Positions 6,075 through 11,544 of a stretch of DNA of 11,544 nt are shown one piece after another; the first letter of the stretch is position 1, and each line of letters opens with the position of its first letter. The translations under genes and the position numbers were made by a program. The notes under the pieces are model-generated. The model worked only from the letters and a program-made list of their open reading frames with translations, was not told where the DNA came from and did not search any database. The DNA is taken from positions 1 through 11,544 of the forward strand of contig JANXNT010000121.1 of the NCBI GenBank assembly GCA_025353985.1. Direction: 5' to 3'. Origin of the DNA: Limnoglobus sp. Lineage in GTDB: Bacteria > Planctomycetota > Planctomycetia > Gemmatales > Gemmataceae.

Positions 6075-7202
6075 TTAATCGATGTTGATTGTGCCACCAT
6101 CATCGCGAGTTGCGAGACGGGCGAGTTGAACGAGATCGATCGTATCTCGTAGGAAACGGACAGAACCGTCACCCAGGAGCGTGTTCACGCCACCCGTGTG
6201 GTTGGACGTCAATGGATTGTTCGCACCACTGTTGTCTCCGTTACCGCCACCCACACCTGTGGCAGAGATATTATCCACCCAGCCTTTGTTTTGGTTGATG
6301 CGATAGCGAATGGTCGTAAAGTTGATGCCGCGACAGTCGCCGCAAGTGCCGTTACCCGAACTTGTATCGGCACCGCCACTCAAGAACCCACCGATTCCCG
6401 ATCCCCAGTCTTCACGGCGGTTTCCGTTGTCTTGAAAGTAGATGCCCGCTTCTTCCGAAACCATGATGGTGTTAGAAGTACCGTCTGGGATGCCACCATT
6501 CATCGTGATGCGGTGAAACCCGGGAGGTAAAATCCCTCCGACGGACATGACCCCGCGATTCGACCAACCTGCGGAAGTGCGTGCCTCTTTGAATGCACCC
6601 GTACCGTCGATGTTGTCGACTGCACCGGCGATACCCACGTAACTACTGCGCGTGATATTGACCGTACCGAGGCTCGTCGCCAAGTTCATTCGATTATTTG
6701 CGGACGTCAGCGGCGCTTTGTTGTCCGATGGGCAGCGATACGTCTGAAGCGTCAGATCGCGGGCCGCAGCGGCATTGACGTTCCCCGATGACAGCAGGTT
6801 ATTTTGATCGGCAGGATTATTCCAGCCGGAGCCACCCAGGAAAGTCATTCGGCTGAACAGCGGGCCTTGCTCGACGTAAGGGAGGATGAAGGCTAACCAA
6901 CAGCTACCATCGCCAGTGGAGTAGATGCCGCCAGTAGTGGGCCGGGAACCGACTGGCGTGAGATCTTGACCGTAACTGCCGACCGGCATGAAACCATTCG
7001 TGTCGTGGTACGAGTGGATGGCGATGCCCATCTGCTTGAGGTTGTTTGAGCATTTCGCTCGCGCAGCCGCCTCGCGGACCTTTTGCACTGCGGGCAACAG
7101 TAGCCCGATCAAGATCGCGATAATCGCGATGACAACGAGAAGCTCAATCAGCGTGAAACCACGCGATTTGCCTCGAGAGAGCCTTGAGTTGGGAGAGAAC
7201 AT
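6075..7202 (-). CDS. DUF1559 domain protein with prepilin-type N-terminus
   Basis: This 375-residue protein begins with a type IV prepilin signal: a basic leader, cleavage predicted at G15|F16, and FTLIELLVVIAIIAILIGLL with Glu at +5. It continues with the DUF1559 signature (KVREAAARAKCSNNLKQMG, then HSYHDTNG). The C-terminus has the H-X9-DG motif (HTGGVNTLLGDG), typical of prepilin-type processing-associated proteins. These are hugely expanded in planctomycetes and are probably processed by a prepilin peptidase and displayed on the cell surface; no precise function is known. A central CGDC pair could form a disulphide. ATG 7202 is preceded by AGGA at suitable distance. Adjacent genes are separated by 171 bases upstream and about 300 downstream, so it looks like a single-gene unit with its own promoter and terminator. 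Confidence 0.95.
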   Translation of the reverse strand: MFSPNSRLSRGKSRGFTLIELLVVIAIIAILIGLLLPAVQKVREAAARAKCSNNLKQMGIAIHSYHDTNGFMPVGSYGQDLTPVGSRPTTGGIYSTGDGSCWLAFILPYVEQGPLFSRMTFLGGSGWNNPADQNNLLSSGNVNAAAARDLTLQTYRCPSDNKAPLTSANNRMNLATSLGTVNITRSSYVGIAGAVDNIDGTGAFKEARTSAGWSNRGVMSVGGILPPGFHRITMNGGIPDGTSNTIMVSEEAGIYFQDNGNRREDWGSGIGGFLSGGADTSSGNGTCGDCRGINFTTIRYRINQNKGWVDNISATGVGGGNGDNSGANNPLTSNHTGGVNTLLGDGSVRFLRDTIDLVQLARLATRDDGGTINID

Positions 7203-7255
7203 AGCATTCCTAAAAACAGGTACGCACGAAAAGAAATAATTTGTCAGCCTTCTTT

Positions 7256-7284
7256 AATTATGTCCAGTATAGAACAGAAATCAA
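7256..7284 (-). promoter_or_regulatory. Possible sigma-70 type promoter for the DUF1559 gene
   Basis: On the minus strand TTGATT (7279-7284) and ATAATT (7256-7261) are spaced by 17 bases in a locally AT-rich stretch. This would put the transcript start about 45 bases before the ATG at 7202. The -10 element is only a partial match, and planctomycete promoter consensus is poorly defined. Confidence 0.3.
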
Positions 7285-7295
7285 GAGTGGAATCA

Positions 7296-7321
7296 CAAAA
7301 CCACGGAATTAATCCGTTTTG
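7296..7321 (-). terminator. Possible weak terminator after the porin gene
   Basis: ACGGA (7303-7307) and TCCGT (7313-7317) flank a five-base loop, with CAAAA and TTTTG runs outside them. On the minus strand the stem is followed by GGTTTTG, a poor T tract. It lies about 55 bases after the porin stop. A second small hairpin (ACGGC/GCCGT) lies between the two. Confidence 0.35.
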
Positions 7322-7375
7322 TTTACGGCTCAAAAGTGAGTTGCCGTTTGATACCACGCGAATCAGCAAAAGTGC

Positions 7376-8788
7376 CTAAAAATCCCACGCGGTTCGCATT
7401 CCGAAGCCATGCAGGAGGCCGTTGGCGGGGCTGCCGTTGACGTAGCGATCCGTGAGGATGTAGTTCGACTGAATCTTCGCGTTGGGCGTCAGGAACCAGT
7501 TGAGGCCGAGTGCCAATTCGTGCGTGACGCCGCCCTGAATGCCTTTGTCCGTGAGGTCCAGATACGAATAGCGGGCGGCGAGTTGCCATGCGCCGGTGCC
7601 GCGTTTCTCGCCGGTCCAGCTCAGCGGACGCCGTGGCGTGACGCGAGTGAACGCCATGCGTTCGTGGTCGTACTTCCGGTGCTCGCCCGTTAGGAAGTAG
7701 TGCATTTCGATGTAGCCACCGTGGTAGAACGTGTTGCCGAAAGGCACCCGCGTTGTGCCCACAGGCAGTGCGGTTTGCGACAGGAACGACATCGCGTATT
7801 CGCTCTGAAACGAGAACGCCCCGAACACGCCCGCCATCTCGGGCACGAGCGTATTCTGCCGACTGCCGAAGATCATACCCGTGTCCGAAATGAGACTCGC
7901 GAACGCCCCCGGTTCGCTACGTACACCGAACCGCGTGCGGTAGCGAGTCTGGTCGTCGTCGAGATCGCGATGGCTCGCCCCAACACCGACATGCAACAGT
8001 TTTTCGCCTTCGTTCTCGTAAATCGGCAACACGACCAACCGCCCCGTTAGGTCGGTTTCGTTGCGCCCGATGTTGAATCCGAAGACGTTCCGCGTGTTCT
8101 TGAACAACCCGATCGAGTAGTAGCCGCGCTTGTCCGCAAGGAAGTTCTGGAACGTCGTCACTCCCATCGAGAAGCCGTTGTTGCCGTTCTCGGTGAAGGC
8201 ATCGAAGACCGGCGAGCGTTCGAGGAAGTTCAGGTATTTACTGCTGGTGGTATGCTCGAACGAGATCGGCTGTTTCTGATTGCCGATGCGGATATTCCCG
8301 AGATATGGCACCTCGCGGAACGTCAGGTTCAACTCGGTTGGCACCGTGGCATTCGTCGCACGTAACGGGTTGTTGTTGGTCACGAAGGAGTTGACGAAGT
8401 CGTATTCGACCTTAAATTCGATCGTTTTGTTATACGCACCATCGACGCCGAGCCGCGAGCGGCGTATCGCCACGCCGTCTTCAAAAGGCGTGAGGCCAGG
8501 CAGGTTCTGGCGAACGCTCGACGGGGCGGCGTATGACACCACATCAAACTGAAACCGGCCGACCGGTTGAAACGTAAACAGCCCGTCTTCGCTCGTGAAG
8601 ATCGGGCCGTTCTTCCACTTGCCCTTCAAACTCAGCGGGTCCGGCTTCTTTTCCTTGTCTTTGTCCTTGTCCTCAAGGCGATACTCCGTCGCCGCTACGG
8701 GCGCAATCCCGTCGGCGGGCGGCGGTTCTTGCGAACGCGCCACGGATAATCCCGCGAACATCGCGAGCAAACAAAACAGGTACTTCAC
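7376..8788 (-). CDS. OprO/OprP-type outer-membrane porin
   Basis: This 470-residue protein has a cleavable signal peptide (basic start, hydrophobic 3-15, likely cleavage near residue 19). A charged low-complexity linker (EDKDKDKEKKPD, 39-50) follows. Then comes the beta-barrel pattern of the phosphate-selective porin O/P family (PF07396): FQPVGRFQFDVVSY, the IRRSRLGVDGAYNKTIEFKVEYDF signature and GNIRIGNQKQPISFE. Many short alternating strands end in a terminal Phe (WDF), as barrel-assembly substrates do. Members form outer-membrane channels, some selective for phosphate or polyphosphate; selectivity cannot be read here, and no phosphate genes or Pho box are nearby. The start is GTG at 8788, with a G-rich tract (GGGGGG) upstream as a poor ribosome-binding site. 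The stop at 7376 is followed by a weak hairpin. Confidence 0.9.
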   Translation of the reverse strand: MKYLFCLLAMFAGLSVARSQEPPPADGIAPVAATEYRLEDKDKDKEKKPDPLSLKGKWKNGPIFTSEDGLFTFQPVGRFQFDVVSYAAPSSVRQNLPGLTPFEDGVAIRRSRLGVDGAYNKTIEFKVEYDFVNSFVTNNNPLRATNATVPTELNLTFREVPYLGNIRIGNQKQPISFEHTTSSKYLNFLERSPVFDAFTENGNNGFSMGVTTFQNFLADKRGYYSIGLFKNTRNVFGFNIGRNETDLTGRLVVLPIYENEGEKLLHVGVGASHRDLDDDQTRYRTRFGVRSEPGAFASLISDTGMIFGSRQNTLVPEMAGVFGAFSFQSEYAMSFLSQTALPVGTTRVPFGNTFYHGGYIEMHYFLTGEHRKYDHERMAFTRVTPRRPLSWTGEKRGTGAWQLAARYSYLDLTDKGIQGGVTHELALGLNWFLTPNAKIQSNYILTDRYVNGSPANGLLHGFGMRTAWDF

Positions 8789-8861
8789 GGCCAGCCCCCC
8801 AAGGTCGGTGGCGGGCCATAGTCGTAAGTGCGGAAGAAATCTAGGTGAAGATTCCGAGTGG

Positions 8862-9527
8862 TTATTTCTTCCGTGCCAGCGTCAGGCCGTCGGCAAAGGG
8901 CAGGAAGCAGAGATCGATACGCGGGTCGACGAACAACTTCGCGTTCAGGTTGCGAATCGCGACGGTATCGACATCGGTTACCGTTTCGTCGGCCGGTTTG
9001 CCATCCCAAAGTGTGTTGTCGATCGCGATCAGGCCACCACGGCGAACGAGTGCCAAACTCGCTTCGTAATAGCCATCGTAATGGCCTTTGTCGGCGTCGA
9101 TGAACGCGAAGTCGTAGCTGTTTTCGTGGCCGTCCATAATGAGTTTCGTCAGCGTTACCAGCCCTGGCCCCATCTGTAAATCGATGCGATCACTGACGCC
9201 CGCTTCGGCCCAGTAGCGTTTCGCGATGGCGGTATATTCTTCGCTGACATCGCAGGTAGTAATGTGCGTAGCGGGGTCGGCGAGCGCCATCCAGAGTGTC
9301 CCGTACCCGGTGAAGGTGCCGAGTTCGAGGATGCGTTTGGCAGGTAGCATTTTCACGAACAAATCGAGCAATGGCCCCTGTTCCGGTGCCGTCTGCCAGT
9401 CGCCATGGGATAGCAACGCGGTTTCTTCCCGCAATCGACGCAGCAGATCGGGTTCGCGCAACGACACCGAGAGAAAGTAATCGTAAAGCGGGTCGGTCAT
9501 CGGCGTCGGGCGAACGTGGCTAGTCAT
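8862..9527 (-). CDS. Class I SAM-dependent O-methyltransferase (CCoAOMT-like)
   Basis: This 221-residue protein fits the PF01596 family of cation-dependent O-methyltransferases. Residues 66-80 hold the SAM-binding motif I (ILELGTFTGYGTLWM). CDVSEEYT carries the acidic ribose-binding position. The likely metal-binding residues lie in FIDADKGHYDGYY (D144, D146) and IAIDNTLWDGK (D170, N171). The length is normal for the family. The substrate is probably a catechol-like hydroxyl group, but bacterial members vary and this one cannot be predicted. The start is uncertain. ATG 9527 gives a family-typical length, ATG 9500 (MTDPLYDYFL) is also good, and GTG 9575 adds a non-conserved tail. None has a strong ribosome-binding site. 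The gene follows the sigma-factor gene by about 60 bases, so the two may be cotranscribed. Confidence 0.9.
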   Translation of the reverse strand: MTSHVRPTPMTDPLYDYFLSVSLREPDLLRRLREETALLSHGDWQTAPEQGPLLDLFVKMLPAKRILELGTFTGYGTLWMALADPATHITTCDVSEEYTAIAKRYWAEAGVSDRIDLQMGPGLVTLTKLIMDGHENSYDFAFIDADKGHYDGYYEASLALVRRGGLIAIDNTLWDGKPADETVTDVDTVAIRNLNAKLFVDPRIDLCFLPFADGLTLARKK

Positions 9528-9588
9528 CGCGGGAAGTCTCGGGTTGGTTTTGTAGTGATAACGTATTTGTATCACTCCGGAACGACGC

Positions 9589-11103
9589 CTACTTCTCGTA
9601 CAGAGACTTCAGCGTTTTCACCGCGACGGTGGCCCACTCGATAACGTCCTTATCGCCTTCGACAGCGAGACCTTGCGGCGTCACGGTCATCAACCAAGCC
9701 CGTGTCTTGCCAAACTTTTTCACGGCCAGTTTCGCCAGCATCTCGCGAAAATCATCGGGCAACAGCGGGAACACCACACGCCCCTTCGCTTGCAGCTCTT
9801 TTAACTGTGCTTGCAATTTCGCGATCTCCGCTTCGATCGACTTCGCATCTTCGGGTTTCACTGGCGTGTAAAACTCAATACCGAGTTGTTGATAAGGTCG
9901 AACCTGTAGATCGAGTGCGAGGCGACGAGTCAGTTCCGCCTGCGTGGTGATCACCGGGCGACGGAACAGCCATTGGAAAGCCCCGCCGTGTGTTCCCAGC
10001 GTCGTCGAGCCGAGGAACTCCCAGTGCTGGCTTTCGCGTGCCTGAAGGAATGTGGCGAACTGTGCCGCATCGAACGTGGCGTTCATCTCGGCAAGTTCGT
10101 ACTCCCATTTCGCCGTTTTGAAGGTGATGGGCTTCGAGAGATTGGCCACCAACACGATCTCTCGTTGAAGAAAGTCCTTGACGAGTTGCTGTGCCTGATC
10201 CAACTCCGCTTGCCGCTGCTTCAACTCGGCCTCGGCATCTTTTTTCGTGGGTGCGGCTTTCGTGGGTGTCGCCGTTTGGGCGTCGGCGGTGGCGAGCCAG
10301 CCGGTGCCGACGCTCAACCCTAGGCCGCACGTTAACAGCACGGTGGCTGCCAGCATTTTTACCGATGTCATGCTCATACCGATCGCTCCTTGAGAGAGTT
10401 GCAGAATCGTAAGGGGAACCGCAAACCCGACCTGCGCGAGTGCGGATGTTTTCGCCACCAACACGGCGGGTGGCACCGCCAGACTGACCGCCGCGACGCC
10501 GCCGAGTGTGAGTCCGCGTGCGTCGAGTTTCGCCAACACCGCGTCCTTGGCCCGCGTCAGCCGACCGGAAAACGTGCCGAGTTTCCAACCGAGTTGTTCA
10601 GCCGATTCGGTAACGCTTTTGCCTTCCAAGCAGCACAAAACGAACGGCACGCGCAGTGTTTCCGGTAGTTTCGCCGCTTCTTCGTGAACCGCTGCGAGCG
10701 CCCGATCCCACGCCGACTCGGGAACGGCGTGGCCGTTTCCTTCGTGCGCAGCCGTGGCCTGTTCGCGAGTCGCGCGCCGCTTCGAGGCTTGCCGAGATTT
10801 CGCGCACACCTTGTAAGCCACCCCGTGCAACCACGAGGAGAGTTTGCCCGCATCGCGGATCGTTTTTGCATGGCGAATGAGCACGAGGAACGTCGCCTGA
10901 AACGCATCGTCGGCCTCGGCATCCGACCGCGTGAGGTTCCGACACGCCGCCCACACCAACCGACCGTGACGGCGCACCAACTCCGCGAATGCCGTTTCGT
11001 CGTTCGCCACGAACCGGCACAGCAAGTCCGCATCCGGTACCAGGTTGCTGGCATCGACGAGCGAACGAAACACAGCTTGTAGGGAACGCGATGTCACAGC
11101 CAC
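9589..11103 (-). CDS. ECF sigma factor with membrane segment and DUF4177-like C-terminal extension
   Basis: This 504-residue protein is far longer than a standard ECF sigma factor (about 190). Region 2 spans about 34-106 (DAFQATFLVLIRHAKTI, then KLSSWLHGVAYKVC). Region 4 spans about 134-193 (LPETLRVPFVLCCLEGKSVTESAEQLGW, then GRLTRAKDAVL). Two hydrophobic stretches follow at about 201-235 and 246-270, the second a good membrane helix. Then come a coiled coil (283-315), a segment resembling DUF4177 at about 329-384 (KWEYELAEM, WEFLG, WLFRRP), a second coiled coil (415-440) and a C-terminal domain of unknown type. Long membrane-anchored ECF fusions are typical of planctomycetes, where the extension may replace a separate anti-sigma factor. 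The start is GTG 11103. GTG 11097 is an alternative with a better placed GAGG. The upstream gap holds repeat elements and no clear promoter. Confidence 0.92.
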   Translation of the reverse strand: MAVTSRSLQAVFRSLVDASNLVPDADLLCRFVANDETAFAELVRRHGRLVWAACRNLTRSDAEADDAFQATFLVLIRHAKTIRDAGKLSSWLHGVAYKVCAKSRQASKRRATREQATAAHEGNGHAVPESAWDRALAAVHEEAAKLPETLRVPFVLCCLEGKSVTESAEQLGWKLGTFSGRLTRAKDAVLAKLDARGLTLGGVAAVSLAVPPAVLVAKTSALAQVGFAVPLTILQLSQGAIGMSMTSVKMLAATVLLTCGLGLSVGTGWLATADAQTATPTKAAPTKKDAEAELKQRQAELDQAQQLVKDFLQREIVLVANLSKPITFKTAKWEYELAEMNATFDAAQFATFLQARESQHWEFLGSTTLGTHGGAFQWLFRRPVITTQAELTRRLALDLQVRPYQQLGIEFYTPVKPEDAKSIEAEIAKLQAQLKELQAKGRVVFPLLPDDFREMLAKLAVKKFGKTRAWLMTVTPQGLAVEGDKDVIEWATVAVKTLKSLYEK

Positions 11104-11182
11104 CTCACCGTCGGGTTATGAAGTGAGTGCCCGCCAACGGGGAAGTTCTACGAGTGGGATTACGGAAATGGCGAATGGATTA

Positions 11183-11286
11183 TGTAGTAGGCACACTCCG
11201 TGTGCCGTTCGGGTATCGGCAAACCCCAAGTTGTATCGTTGTAAACCGCAAACTATCGTAACGGCACATGGCATGTGCCTACTACA
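11183..11286. repeat. Nested palindromic repeat element (REP/MITE-like), 27-base arms
   Basis: The left arm (11183-11209) begins TGTAGTAGGCACA and ends TGTGCCGTT. The right arm (11260-11286) is its reverse complement except for a central 5-base block. Each arm is itself a hairpin: GGCACA and TGTGCC around five bases. The element can therefore form one long stem or two small ones. The intervening 50 bases carry no reading frame. The layout is that of dispersed REP-like or miniature elements. Confidence 0.85.
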
Positions 11287-11322
11287 AGCATCGGATCGCA
11301 ATGGGATTTTCAGTGAGTTCAC

Positions 11323-11360
11323 GCCCCGCGCTTCGCTTCGCAAAGCCTACGCGGCGCGGC
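11323..11360. repeat. GC-rich imperfect palindrome
   Basis: CCGCGC at 11326-11331 and GCGCGG at 11354-11359 flank an interior that includes TTCGCTTCGC. It lies between two longer dyad elements and may be part of the same repeat-rich patch. The short arms make this weak by itself. Confidence 0.35.
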
Positions 11361-11378
11361 TAAACGAGGATTTCTCGT

Positions 11379-11468
11379 GCCAGCCCGCAGCGCAAGCAAG
11401 GGACTTGCACGGCACAGACACTGCGTGAAGTTGTCATCGGGTTCCCCTTGCTGGCGCTGCGGGCTGGC
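11379..11468. repeat. Inverted repeat, 24-base arms with one mismatch
   Basis: The left arm at 11379-11402 starts GCCAGCCCGCAGCGC and the right arm at 11445-11468 is its reverse complement at 23 of 24 positions. A 42-base spacer separates them. The sequence differs from both the 4546-4703 and 11183-11286 elements, so it is a third type. No gene is visible in or near it. Confidence 0.8.
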
Positions 11469-11544
11469 CGGAAACGCACGGTTGTATTGGAGAATCGACC
11501 CATCTCACACGGCGTTTCGCGAACGCCGGACTCGGCGTACGATG

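Larger units (their letters stand above)
11104..11544. other. Non-coding, repeat-rich interval upstream of the sigma-factor gene
   Basis: I see no supportable gene in these 441 bases. Reading frames that cross it run through the palindromes and look artificial. Besides the repeats listed, there is a short hairpin near the end (CGGCGTT 11510-11516 with AACGCCG 11522-11528). The ATG in the last three bases could begin a gene outside the window, but there is no ribosome-binding site to support it. Confidence 0.6.

Noticed and set aside
9035..9060. Possible minus-strand sigma-54 site (GGCACTCGTTCGC)
   Set aside because: The GG-to-GC spacing is 9 rather than 10 and it lies inside the methyltransferase coding region with no gene placed to use it.
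9875..10588. Second minus-strand frame within the sigma-factor gene
   Set aside because: Arg/Thr-rich shadow translation. The other frame carries the sigma and coiled-coil motifs.
11045..11428. Plus-strand frame of 127 codons across the repeats
   Set aside because: It starts inside the sigma-factor gene and runs through palindromes. No ribosome-binding site or family pattern.
11183..11468. CRISPR-like array
   Set aside because: The repeats are inverted pairs of two different types, not regularly spaced direct repeats.

Overview
The window looks like a planctomycete chromosome, most likely from a Gemmata-like member of the Gemmataceae. The grounds are family content and GC-rich codon use. 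There is a heme-binding CxxCH protein of the Pirellula/Verrucomicrobium type, a DUF1559 pseudopilin-like protein with an H-X9-DG motif, an ECF sigma factor fused to a membrane segment and a long C-terminal extension, and several dyad repeats between genes. No rRNA, tRNA, CRISPR array or transposase was seen.

Layout. Bases 1-2846 (+) are the 3' part of a large exported dehydrogenase/cytochrome-type protein. Bases 2847-4528 (+) hold a compact regulated region. A sigma-54 type -24/-12 promoter precedes a 68-residue acidic protein, which ends at a strong intrinsic terminator. A second, nearly identical sigma-54 promoter then precedes three membrane or envelope genes: a DUF1328/YtjA-like protein, a YqjE-like (holin superfamily III) protein and an ElaB/YqjD-like protein. 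Bases 4529-4749 are a gap between convergent genes that holds a long imperfect inverted repeat. All remaining genes are on the minus strand: a small membrane-anchored protein (4750-5097), a SMI1/KNR4 (SUKH) protein (5142-5777), the DUF1559 protein (6075-7202), an OprO/OprP-type porin (7376-8788), an O-methyltransferase (8862-9527) and the ECF sigma factor (9589-11103). Bases 11104-11544 carry no gene I can support, but hold two further inverted-repeat elements, one of them a nested palindrome.

How the genes may work together. The clearest unit is the twin sigma-54 system. Its two promoters match at 14 of 17 positions, so the 68-residue protein and the membrane trio are probably switched on together by one enhancer-binding protein, with a terminator keeping the transcripts separate. 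Homologues of the trio are inner-membrane or stress-associated proteins in other bacteria, so an envelope-stress role is the natural inference. The minus-strand genes look like independent units. The SUKH and small membrane-protein genes are only 44 bases apart and may be cotranscribed, and the sigma-factor and methyltransferase genes are about 60 bases apart in the same direction.
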